From positions 5,358 to 69,357 of the forward strand of contig DASXOE010000020.1 in assembly GCA_036494575.1 (NCBI GenBank): a stretch of 64,000 nucleotides of DNA, in the 5' to 3' direction. The notes under the pieces were generated by a model. The model saw only the letters and a list, made by a program, of their open reading frames with translations. It ran no database searches and was not told the DNA's origin. Source of the DNA: DASZFV01 sp036494575. GTDB lineage: Bacteria; Myxococcota_A; Polyangia; Fen-1088. Of this stretch, positions 17,544-25,083 are shown piece by piece. A program made the translations under genes and the position numbers. The first letter of the stretch is position 1; every line of letters starts with the position of its first letter.

Positions 17544-18497
17544 ATGTCGTCTACGTGCCTCGTCACGGGTGGAGCCGGTTTCATCGGGTCGTCGATCGTG
17601 CGCGCCCTCCTGGCGCGCGGCGACAAGGTGCGTGTGCTCGACAACTTCTTCTCGGGCAAGCGCGAGAACCTCGCCGAGGTCGCCTCGGACGTCGACCTCC
17701 AGGAGGGCGACGTGCGGGACGACGCGGCGCTCGAGCGCGCGCTTCCGGGCGTCGAGCTCGTCTTCCACGAGGCCGCCATTCCATCGGTGCCGCGCTCGCT
17801 CGTCGATCCCCTCGGCAGCAACGAAGCGAACGCGACCGCCACGCTCAAGGTGCTGCACCACGCCAAGAAGGCCGGCGTCCGCCGCGTCGTGTACGCCGCG
17901 TCGTCGTCCGCCTACGGCGACACGCCCACGCTGCCCAAGATCGAGACGATGCGGCCCGCCCCGCTGTCTCCCTACGCCGTCGCGAAGCTCGCGGGCGAGC
18001 ACTACTGTCAGGTCTATGCGAGCGCCTACGGTCTCGAGACGGTCAGCCTGCGCTACTTCAACGTCTTCGGGCCGCGCCAGGATCCCGCCTCCGAATACGC
18101 GGCCGTCATCCCGCGCTTCGTGACGGCGGCGCTCGCCGGCGCCGGCGTCACGATCTACGGCGACGGCACGCAGTCGCGCGACTTCTGCTTCATCGACAAC
18201 ACCGTCGAGGCGAACCTGCAGGCCGGCGCCGCGCCCGCTGACAAGGCCTCGGGGCGCGTGTTCAACGTCGCGTGCGGCGAGGCCACGACCTTGAATCAGG
18301 TCGTCGACGTGCTGGGCTCGATCGTCGGCAAGAAGGTTGCCGTGACCTACGCGCCCGGCCGCGTGGGCGACGTCAAGCACTCGCTGGCCGACATCACGGA
18401 GGCGCGCACCCGCCTCGGCTACAAAGGCGCCGTGTCCTTCATCGACGGTCTGCGCCGCTCCGTGGCCTGGTACGCCGAGCGCGCCAACAAGCGTTAG
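17544..18497 (+). CDS. NAD-dependent nucleotide-sugar epimerase (GalE/WbpP-like)
   Basis: 317 aa extended SDR. TGGAGFIG at residues 8-15 binds NAD; catalytic Tyr/Lys in SPYAVAKLAGE; Ser-rich ASSSAYGD; RYFNVFGPRQDP is typical of UDP-hexose or UDP-HexNAc 4-epimerases, as is the GDGTQSRDFCFIDN segment. It would supply a nucleotide sugar such as UDP-Gal, UDP-GalNAc or the uronate equivalent. It lies near the EPS locus but on the far side of the partner-switching genes, so a role in that locus is plausible rather than shown. Confidence 0.9.
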   Translation: MSSTCLVTGGAGFIGSSIVRALLARGDKVRVLDNFFSGKRENLAEVASDVDLQEGDVRDDAALERALPGVELVFHEAAIPSVPRSLVDPLGSNEANATATLKVLHHAKKAGVRRVVYAASSSAYGDTPTLPKIETMRPAPLSPYAVAKLAGEHYCQVYASAYGLETVSLRYFNVFGPRQDPASEYAAVIPRFVTAALAGAGVTIYGDGTQSRDFCFIDNTVEANLQAGAAPADKASGRVFNVACGEATTLNQVVDVLGSIVGKKVAVTYAPGRVGDVKHSLADITEARTRLGYKGAVSFIDGLRRSVAWYAERANKR

Positions 18498-18515
18498 ACG
18501 AAGATCTCGCCGAGC

Positions 18516-19793
18516 CTAGCCGGGCAGCTCGAGGCCGAGCAGCGCGACGTCGTCGCGGCCGTGCGCCGAGTGTTCGACGGCGGTCAGGATGCGCCGGTGA
18601 ATCTCCGCGAGATCGTGCGACGAGTTCTGCACGACGTCCGCGAGCCGGCATTGTCCCATGGTCGAGCAGGGCCGGCGGTGGCCCGCGAAAAGCTCGAAGA
18701 CGCCGTCGGTGGCGAGGAGCAGGATGTCGCCGGGCTCGGCCGGGAACACCTCCTCGTCGAAGTCAGCGGAAGGCATCATCCCGATGGGCGGGCCAGAGGC
18801 ATAGGCGAGCCCGATGACGGAGCCCGAGCGCCTCCGCAGCAGCGGGACGACGTGCCCCGCGTTCGCCACGACCCAGCGGCCCTTGGGCAGGTCGAGCAGC
18901 ACGCAGACGACGGTCACGAACCGGTCGTCCTGCATGCGACCCGGCAGCGAGCCGTTGAGGCGGGCCAAGATCTCGCCGGGCCCGGTCGTCTCGGCCGCCA
19001 GACGACGGAGCTCCGAGCTGATGCGCGACATCATGAGAGCGGCCGTCACGCCCTTGCCCGAGACGTCTCCGATGGCCGCCAGCAGGCGCCCGTCGCCGAG
19101 GTCGATGAAGTCGTAGAAGTCGCCGCCCACGGCGAAGGCCGGCAGATACTCGGCGAGGACGCGGACGCCCGCCGAGTTGCTCTCGAGCGGGCGCGGCAAG
19201 AACATCCTCTGCATCTCGCGCGCAGAAGCCATGTCGCGCTGAAACCACAGGGCCGTCGACTGGCCGCCCCGCGCCTGCACGCGCGTGAGGATGGCGGCCA
19301 CGCCGCGCGCGAGCGTCGTCAAGCCCTCGAGATCGCGCGGCGCGAACTCCGGCGCCGACGTGCGTCGCTGCACGATGATGAAGCCGGACCAGGTCTCGGC
19401 GCCGTCGACGGGGACGCACAAGGCCGGACCGAACCCGAGCCCGGCGTCCCCCGCTGCGAGATGCGGCGTCGCGGGAATGACCCGCACCGCTTGGCTGCCC
19501 TCCTGGACGCCGGCGACGGCGCTCATGAGCGCGTGGCCCGCGACCGGATCGCAGACCGCGCGCAGCTCGCTCGCGGGGCCGGAAGGCAGGAACAGGTCGG
19601 AGGCGGCGACGTCCGACCACAGCATCGAGATCGTCGTGACGAGCCGCTGCCCGAGCTCGAGGAGGTTCTCCGGCTCGCCGATGGCGCCGAGCGCCTGCTG
19701 AACGGGGAGGGGCGACGCGTCCCCACCGAGCATGGCCGCGTCGATCAACGCGGCTGCGTCCGAGACGAATTCCCGTGTCTTCGTTACCGGCAC
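18516..19793 (-). CDS. PP2C/SpoIIE-type phosphatase with GAF-like sensor (RsbU-like)
   Basis: 425 aa from a GTG preceded by GGTGGGG. About residues 30-185 look like a GAF-type sensor domain. The C-terminal half is a SpoIIE/PP2C phosphatase: FAVGGDFYDFIDLGDG, IGDVSGKGVTAALMM, ANAGHVVPLL and LLLATDGVFE hold the metal-binding Asp and Gly residues. Such enzymes dephosphorylate STAS anti-anti-sigma proteins. The STAS and kinase genes lie just upstream on the same strand, so the three form a partner-switching module. Confidence 0.9.
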   Translation of the reverse strand: MPVTKTREFVSDAAALIDAAMLGGDASPLPVQQALGAIGEPENLLELGQRLVTTISMLWSDVAASDLFLPSGPASELRAVCDPVAGHALMSAVAGVQEGSQAVRVIPATPHLAAGDAGLGFGPALCVPVDGAETWSGFIIVQRRTSAPEFAPRDLEGLTTLARGVAAILTRVQARGGQSTALWFQRDMASAREMQRMFLPRPLESNSAGVRVLAEYLPAFAVGGDFYDFIDLGDGRLLAAIGDVSGKGVTAALMMSRISSELRRLAAETTGPGEILARLNGSLPGRMQDDRFVTVVCVLLDLPKGRWVVANAGHVVPLLRRRSGSVIGLAYASGPPIGMMPSADFDEEVFPAEPGDILLLATDGVFELFAGHRRPCSTMGQCRLADVVQNSSHDLAEIHRRILTAVEHSAHGRDDVALLGLELPG

Positions 19794-19837
19794 TGCCCCA
19801 CCTTCGTGCTACAAGGTACTACATTGGCGACTCGTGG

Positions 19838-19879
19838 CGCTACACCTAGTAGCGACTAGAAACCCGTGTTACGCAACAC
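19838..19879. promoter_or_regulatory. Two inverted repeats upstream of the PP2C gene
   Basis: CGCTAC-ACCTA-GTAGCG (19838-19854) and GTGTT-ACGC-AACAC (19866-19879) lie between the phosphatase start and the STAS gene. They may be operators or a weak terminator for the STAS transcript. This 228-bp gap also holds two copies of TGCATCGA exactly 20 bp apart (19964, 19984) and no gene. Confidence 0.35.
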
Positions 19880-20021
19880 AGGTCCTGCAGACCGTAAGCC
19901 CTGACAGCGGCTAACGTTTGTGTGTGACGCGTTGCGCGCACCGCCATCTTCGGTCCCCTCAGATGCATCGAGGCACACCGAAGTGCATCGAACGGAGCCG
20001 GGCGCGGCTTGAGCGCCGATC

Positions 20022-20375
20022 TCAGTGTTTGGACGTCGAGGTGCTGCCGGCCGGCGCGGGCGCGGCGATCTCGGCGCCCACCATGACTCGGTCCAGACGA
20101 AGCAGCCGAAAGATTGCGAGCGGCTGATCGCGCAGGCCCGTGAGCACGACGCTGCCGCCCTGGGCGCGCGCGCGTTTGTAAAGAGAAACGAGCGCGCCGA
20201 CGCCGGAGCTGTCCACCATGCGCAGGCGCGAGAGATCGACGTCGACGCGCGCAGGCTGGCGCGCCAGCAGCTTCTCGAGGTCGGTGCGAAGGTCGGAGAC
20301 GCTCACGGCGTCGAGCTCGCCTTCGATGGCCAAGCGCTCGGAACCGTCTTCAGCGGTGGAGATCGTGAACGTCAT
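20022..20375 (-). CDS. STAS-domain anti-sigma factor antagonist (RsbV/SpoIIAA-like)
   Basis: 117 aa, the usual length of a single STAS domain. The phosphorylation loop MVDSSGVGALVSL carries the acceptor at Ser56 or Ser57. In partner switching the unphosphorylated form binds the kinase and frees the sigma factor or another target. Its ATG overlaps the stop of the upstream kinase gene by four bases (ATGA), so the two are translationally coupled and probably bind one another. Confidence 0.92.
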   Translation of the reverse strand: MTFTISTAEDGSERLAIEGELDAVSVSDLRTDLEKLLARQPARVDVDLSRLRMVDSSGVGALVSLYKRARAQGGSVVLTGLRDQPLAIFRLLRLDRVMVGAEIAAPAPAGSTSTSKH

Positions 20376-20809
20376 CGAGGTGTCCCTTCGGCTTTGGGCG
20401 CCTCGTCCGCGGGTTCGGAGGGGAGAGTCTTCGATAGGGTAAGCACGTTGGGGCGGCCGGGCGTGTAGCTGATATCCATGAACGCTTTAATGATGAAAAG
20501 TCCCCACCCCGATTCCGGCAGGCTGTCGAAATCGGGCGGCGGGACGGTGGTGGGATCGAAGCTGGAGCCGTAGTCCCTCATGGCGATCGTGATGCGATCG
20601 AGCGTGGCGCGGATCTCGATCTCGATCTCGCCGTCGCCGCGGCCCTCGTAACCGTGCAGCACGATGTTGTTGAAGGCCTCACCGACGGCGGACACGACCT
20701 GCATGCGGAACTCGTTCCACGTCGGGCCTTGTGGCCGGCGCGTGACGAGCTTGCATGCGGCTGAAACCGCACGAAGCGTGACGTCGCGGTGATCCAAGGT
20801 TCCGGTCAT
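20372..20809 (-). CDS. HATPase anti-sigma kinase (RsbW-like)
   Basis: 145 aa from ATG 20807-20809; an upstream TTG at 20824 is possible. GHKL ATPase motifs: N box EAFNNIVLHGYEG, G1 box DYGSSFDPT, G2 box GWGLFIIKAFMD. There is no histidine-phosphorylation domain, so it belongs to the serine kinase group that phosphorylates a STAS partner. No sigma factor gene is adjacent, so the final target is unknown. It is divergent from the priming glycosyltransferase, with a shared intergenic inverted repeat. Confidence 0.9.
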   Translation of the reverse strand: MTGTLDHRDVTLRAVSAACKLVTRRPQGPTWNEFRMQVVSAVGEAFNNIVLHGYEGRGDGEIEIEIRATLDRITIAMRDYGSSFDPTTVPPPDFDSLPESGWGLFIIKAFMDISYTPGRPNVLTLSKTLPSEPADEAPKAEGTPR

Positions 20810-20848
20810 GAGGATCCGTATCAAGGCGCCCCACTAACTCATACCATC

Positions 20849-20865
20849 ACCACCGCTCAGGTGGT
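20849..20865. promoter_or_regulatory. Inverted repeat ACCACC-N5-GGTGGT between divergent kinase and EPS genes
   Basis: A perfect 6-bp inverted repeat with a 5-base spacer lies midway in the 88-bp gap between the anti-sigma kinase and the priming sugar transferase. It is a candidate operator that could act on both promoters. Confidence 0.4.
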
Positions 20866-20897
20866 TCGGATTCGTCAATTCGTTGTAGGGTACGCCC

Positions 20898-21635
20898 GTG
20901 GATCGGTCCGTCCGCATTGCGAAGAGGTTGACAGACATCGTCGGATCGTCCTTGGGCCTCGCCCTCACGCTGCCCCTGTATCCCCTCATCGCCGCGGCCA
21001 TCTATATCGAGTCCCCAGGGCCGGTTTTTATCCGGCAGAAGCGCGCGGGTCAACTGCGGGAGCCAGACCCAGCCGCCACCGAAGGCGTGCCTCGGCCCCA
21101 GTTCCGCGTCTTCATGATGCTGAAGTTCCGCTCGATGAGGCCCGACGCGGAGAAGCTCACGGGCATCGTGCTCGCGACCGACGACGACCCGCGCATCACG
21201 CGGGTGGGCCGGTTTCTGCGCAAGACGCGGCTCGACGAGATTCCGCAGTTCATCAACGTGCTGCTCGGACAGATGAGCCTCGTCGGCCCGCGCCCCGAGC
21301 GACCGGAGCTCGCCGAGCAGCTCGCCATGGCCATCCCCTACTTCGAGGAGCGCATGCGCGACCTCAAGCCGGGCATCACGGGTCTGGCCCAGATCTCGCT
21401 CGGGTACTCCGGGAAGCCCCTGCCCCACAGCGTGCTCGCGAAGTTCGAGGCCGACCTCACGAACCCGTTCAAGGTCGAAGGCGCGGAGGACGCGCTCGCC
21501 GATCACATGCGCATGAAGCTGCTCTACGACCTCGCGTACAGCGCCGCCACCGAGGACTTCAAGGCGTTCTTTGCCATGGAGATGCGGATCATCCTCCAGA
21601 CGCCGCTCGTCATGCTGGGCGCGAAGGGAACCTGA
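20898..21635 (+). CDS. Priming sugar-phosphate transferase (polyprenyl-P phosphoglycosyltransferase)
   Basis: 245 aa from a GTG start. One N-terminal membrane helix (about residues 13-36) is followed by the cytoplasmic catalytic domain: KFRSM, then LDEIPQFINVLLGQMSLVGPRPE, then KPGITGLAQI, the signature of the WcaJ/WbaP/EpsE monotopic family. It transfers a sugar-1-phosphate from a nucleotide sugar to undecaprenyl phosphate and so starts repeat-unit assembly. An insertion rich in Pro/Glu (about residues 53-67) precedes the catalytic region. It is the first gene of the EPS locus. Confidence 0.93.
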   Translation: MDRSVRIAKRLTDIVGSSLGLALTLPLYPLIAAAIYIESPGPVFIRQKRAGQLREPDPAATEGVPRPQFRVFMMLKFRSMRPDAEKLTGIVLATDDDPRITRVGRFLRKTRLDEIPQFINVLLGQMSLVGPRPERPELAEQLAMAIPYFEERMRDLKPGITGLAQISLGYSGKPLPHSVLAKFEADLTNPFKVEGAEDALADHMRMKLLYDLAYSAATEDFKAFFAMEMRIILQTPLVMLGAKGT

Positions 21636-21668
21636 GGCGGCGGCCTCGGCCGTGCGGCGCTTCCAACC

Positions 21669-22805
21669 ATGACCCTCTGCGCGCTGTGGACGCTCGCGCT
21701 GCTGGCCTACACCTATTTCGGGTATCCCATCGTCATCGGCCTGCTGGCGCGGCTTCGGCCCGGCGGGTCAGCGGCGCGGACGGCGCGAGCTGAGGACGGC
21801 GCGTCCCAGCGCGACGTCACCGTGAGCGTGCTCTTGCCGGTCTTCAACGGCGCGACGCTCCTCCGCGCCAAGCTGACCAGCTTGCTCGAGCAAGACTACC
21901 CGCCCGCGCTCCTCGACGTGCTCGTCTACTGCGACGGCTGCACCGACGAGACGGAGGCGACGGCGCGTGCGCTGGCCGCCGAGGCGCGCGCGGCGGGCCG
22001 GATCCGCGTCGTGGCGTCGGCGGAGCGCCGCGGAAAGCCGGCGGCGCTGAACGCCCTGCGCGCGCTGGCCGGCGGGGAATTGCTCCTGCTCAACGACCTG
22101 CGACAGCCGCTGTCGCGCGGGAGCGTGCGCGCCCTGGCGCGCGCCCTCGAGGACCCGCGGGTGGGCTGTGCCACGGGCAACCTCGTGCTCGCGGGCGGCG
22201 CGCCGAGCGGCGTGTACTGGAAGTACGAGCATTGGATTCGCCGGCAGGAGTCGCGCTTCCGCGGCGTCGTCGGCATGACGGGCGCGATCGCCATGATGAG
22301 GCGCGCAGAGCTCGACCCGCTGCCCGAAGACTTGATCCTCGACGACGTCTGGATCCCAGCGCGCCTCGGCCTGCGCGGCGAGCGCGTCACGCTCGTGGCC
22401 GACGCCGAGGCCTACGACACGGCCTTCGAGGACGAGCAGGAGTTTCGGCGCAAGGTCCGCACGCTCGCCGGGAACTATCAGCTCTTCGCGCTCGTCCCCG
22501 CGCTGCTCTCGCCCTTCGCGAATCCGTTCTGGTTCGAGCTCGTCTCGCACAAGGTCCTGCGCCTGGTCGCGCCGTGGCTCATGCTCGTCCTCGCGGCGAC
22601 GTCGACGGCCGCCGTCACGGGCGGTGGCTTCCGAGGCCTGCCGGCCGCGCTCGTCGTCGCGCAGGCCGCGTTCTACGGCGCGGCGGCCGCCGGGCGGCGC
22701 GCCGGGCGCCTCGCGGGCGTCGCGCGCACGTTCGTCGTGCTGAACCTCGCGGCCGTCGTGGGCCTCGTCAAGTACGTCAGCGGGCGCCAGCGCGTGACCT
22801 GGTAA
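21669..22805 (+). CDS. Membrane glycosyltransferase family 2
   Basis: 378 aa. A short N-terminal helix precedes a GT2 domain: VSVLLPVFNGATLLRAKLTS, YCDGCTDETEA, AERRGKPAALNALRALAG, and LILDDVWIPARLG towards the acceptor side. C-terminal hydrophobic segments (about residues 285-370) anchor it. It resembles processive or icaA/hyaluronan-type synthases in layout but is shorter and lacks a clear QxxRW, so a non-processive EPS glycosyltransferase is more likely. It lies 33 bases behind the priming transferase. Confidence 0.85.
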   Translation: MTLCALWTLALLAYTYFGYPIVIGLLARLRPGGSAARTARAEDGASQRDVTVSVLLPVFNGATLLRAKLTSLLEQDYPPALLDVLVYCDGCTDETEATARALAAEARAAGRIRVVASAERRGKPAALNALRALAGGELLLLNDLRQPLSRGSVRALARALEDPRVGCATGNLVLAGGAPSGVYWKYEHWIRRQESRFRGVVGMTGAIAMMRRAELDPLPEDLILDDVWIPARLGLRGERVTLVADAEAYDTAFEDEQEFRRKVRTLAGNYQLFALVPALLSPFANPFWFELVSHKVLRLVAPWLMLVLAATSTAAVTGGGFRGLPAALVVAQAAFYGAAAAGRRAGRLAGVARTFVVLNLAAVVGLVKYVSGRQRVTW

Positions 22806-22861
22806 GGGGGGCTCCCGACGTCTCCGAAGTGCGGGCACGGGCGGCGAGGCTGTGATATCTC

Positions 22862-23464
22862 ATGGCCGTGAACCGTCGGACGATTTGGCTGCTGGCGCTG
22901 GCCTGGCCCCTGGTCTCGGGCTGCCCGCACCCCTACCGCCCCTACAACTACGCCGCCGAGCCTGATCCGCGGCAGCAGGAGTTCGTCATCGGACCCTCGG
23001 ACGTCCTGCGCATCACCGTGTGGCGCAACCCCGATCTTTCGGGCGAGGCGGTCGTGCGGCCCGACGGCACCATCACGGTTCCGCTCGTGGGCGATCTGCA
23101 CGCGGCAGGCCGCACCCCGGCCGAGATCCGGGCCGAGCTGACCCAGCGGCTCGCGACGTACATCAAGGACGACTCTGCCGTCGTCACCGTGGCCGTCACG
23201 GCCATCAATAGCTACCGCATCACCGTGAGCGGGAACGTCGAGCACCCTGGGACGTTCAACGCGAGCCACTACATCACGATCTCGGAGGCCATGGCTCTCT
23301 CGGGCGGGCCCAACCGCTTCAGCGAGCCCGAGGAGGCCGTTGTCATCCGCACCGATCAACGCGGCACGCGGCGCATTCCCGTGAACTATCCGGCGATGCT
23401 GGCTGGCATTCACCCCGAGCAGAACGTCGTTCTGCTACCGGGGGACGTTCTTTACGTTCCCTGA
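22862..23464 (+). CDS. Short polysaccharide export (OPX/Wza-like) lipoprotein
   Basis: 200 aa with a lipoprotein signal (LALAWPLVSGC). A poly-export domain (FVIGPSDVLRITVWRNPDLS ... VRPDGTITVPLVGDL) precedes one SLBB repeat (YRITVSGNVEHPGTF). It is much shorter than E. coli Wza (about 380 aa) and lacks the C-terminal outer-membrane helix. Such short OPX proteins in myxobacteria depend on a separate beta-barrel porin, and one is encoded convergently next door. The last 30 bases overlap the 3' end of that gene. Confidence 0.9.
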   Translation: MAVNRRTIWLLALAWPLVSGCPHPYRPYNYAAEPDPRQQEFVIGPSDVLRITVWRNPDLSGEAVVRPDGTITVPLVGDLHAAGRTPAEIRAELTQRLATYIKDDSAVVTVAVTAINSYRITVSGNVEHPGTFNASHYITISEAMALSGGPNRFSEPEEAVVIRTDQRGTRRIPVNYPAMLAGIHPEQNVVLLPGDVLYVP

Positions 23465-24886
23465 GCCTGGGCCTCCGGGCCCTGAGCCTCCGGCAGCCGG
23501 CGAACCCGAGGCTCCCGTCCCAGAGTCCAGCGTCCCCTGCGGCGCGGACAGATCCTCGGGCGATCTGCCGGCGTCCTCGGGCCTGCTCTCGCCGATTGGA
23601 ACCACGCCCGGCAGGACGCCGTGGAACAGCGCCGGCGCAGCCGCGCCGTGCGTGAAGGCGCCGCCGACGGTGAGCAGCACGGTCTGGCGCTCGAGGTCCG
23701 GGATGTTGTCCGGGGGAAGGTACTGGTTGCCGAACTGGTGACTGTACGTGTAGTCGAGGCTGACCCAGAGCGGGAGCCGCTCGCTGCGCGCCGTGAACGA
23801 GGCGCCCGCCAAGCGGAGCACGTAGCCGCGGCGCGTGCCCATGTCGTCGACGAGACGCGCGTACGTGTAGCCGCCATAGCCCGCGAGGAGATAGCGCTCG
23901 CTGCGCGCCAGGGGCAGGGCCAGGCGCAGCGTCGCCTGGTCGCTGATCGTGGCGGCGCCGATGAGGAGGTTCGCCGTCGCCGTCTGTGACCCGCTCAGCG
24001 TCGCGAACCAGTAAATCTGCCGGTAGTTCAGCGAGGCCACCGCCGCCGGTTCGGCGATTTCGGTCCCGTGGAAGTCCAGGACGCCGAGGGCGCCTGCCTT
24101 GAGCTCGACCCACCAGGCCAGCCCCAGATCGCGGCGCCAGCCGGCGAGGCTCTGCAGGATCAGGACCTGATCGGAGACGCCAGGATTGCCGGGGACGATG
24201 TTGTCCGAGACGTCGAGCTCCAAGCTGAAGAGGTTCTGCCCGACCTCGTGCTCGCCGCGCCCGAACGCGCCGACGACGAAGGTGCCGTCGAAGGCGCCCG
24301 GCGCGTTCAGGTAGTGCACGCCGGCGAAGCGCAGGTTTTGCAGGATGCGCGAGCGCCTCCCGATGATATGGACGAGCTCCTCCGTGGCGCTCAGCGAGAT
24401 GATGCTGCTGCTGATTGCGGACTGCGCGACCTGGCTGCTGGCACCGCCGATGTCGAGGCCCGTCGGGTTCGACGCGCGCCCGTAAGCCACGCTCGCGCCG
24501 AGCCGGAGCTGCGTCGGCGGCGACAGATTCAGATCTGACAGCCAGGCGAGCTCCTGCGCCAAGGACGACGGCCCCCGGCTGTGGAAGTAGAACGTTTCAG
24601 CCAGGCGATAGCCGAGCGAATGGTCCGCGTGCGCCTTGCGCAGCCGCGCGCGCGCGATCCCGGCGACGATACCGAACTCGTCGCTCCTGGGGGGCTGCAT
24701 GCCGGGAACGGCGGGAGGGACCAGGGCGGCGTTGTCGGTGTAACCCACGCTCACCGTCGGCAAACCCTCGAGGACGACGTCCCCGCGCGCCACGCCGGCT
24801 CCGCCGACGGTCACGGCTCCCACGACGACGGCCAGAAGGGTCGCCGCGCCGCCCGTTCTCCCGCCCGGCGCGGCCCCTCGATTCAT
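23435..24886 (-). CDS. Outer-membrane beta-barrel protein, candidate EPS export porin (Wzp-like)
   Basis: 483 aa from ATG 24884-24886 (an upstream ATG at 24955 gives a poorer signal peptide). The signal peptide includes TLLAVVVGAVTVGGAGVARG. The body alternates polar and hydrophobic residues with many aromatic ends (for example LGYRLAETFYFHS, RYLLAGYGGYTYARL, LWVSLDYTYSHQFG), as in large outer-membrane barrels of the beta-barrel-porin/EpsX type. A Gly/Ser/Pro-rich tail (about the last 60 residues) follows. Its position next to a short OPX protein supports an EPS secretion channel. Exact strand number cannot be read by eye. Confidence 0.78.
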   Translation of the reverse strand: MNRGAAPGGRTGGAATLLAVVVGAVTVGGAGVARGDVVLEGLPTVSVGYTDNAALVPPAVPGMQPPRSDEFGIVAGIARARLRKAHADHSLGYRLAETFYFHSRGPSSLAQELAWLSDLNLSPPTQLRLGASVAYGRASNPTGLDIGGASSQVAQSAISSSIISLSATEELVHIIGRRSRILQNLRFAGVHYLNAPGAFDGTFVVGAFGRGEHEVGQNLFSLELDVSDNIVPGNPGVSDQVLILQSLAGWRRDLGLAWWVELKAGALGVLDFHGTEIAEPAAVASLNYRQIYWFATLSGSQTATANLLIGAATISDQATLRLALPLARSERYLLAGYGGYTYARLVDDMGTRRGYVLRLAGASFTARSERLPLWVSLDYTYSHQFGNQYLPPDNIPDLERQTVLLTVGGAFTHGAAAPALFHGVLPGVVPIGESRPEDAGRSPEDLSAPQGTLDSGTGASGSPAAGGSGPGGPGSGNVKNVPR

Positions 24887-25005
24887 CGCCGAGCGCGGCG
24901 CGCGGCGCACACCCTCGCAGCAACGATCGTGCATGACCGGCCTGCCGCTCTTCATCGGCGGAAACCGTAACCCATCCCGGTCGAGGCGGCGAGGGGTTGA
25001 CGGAG

Positions 25006-25020
25006 CGGATTCTGAATCCG
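25006..25020. promoter_or_regulatory. Inverted repeat CGGATT-CTG-AATCCG in divergent promoter region
   Basis: A perfect 6-bp inverted repeat with a 3-base spacer, just after TTGACG (24997-25002), in the gap between the porin gene and the GT-C gene. It is a candidate operator overlapping a promoter. Confidence 0.35.
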
Positions 25021-25083
25021 AACCACGACCTTGCGTAGGTCGCTTCGCGATGTTGGAATGCGTCCGTGCTTGCCGGAGGTCCC

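Noticed and set aside
19918..20127. Short + strand frame before the STAS gene end
   Set aside because: No SD, no domain, and partly antisense to the STAS gene.
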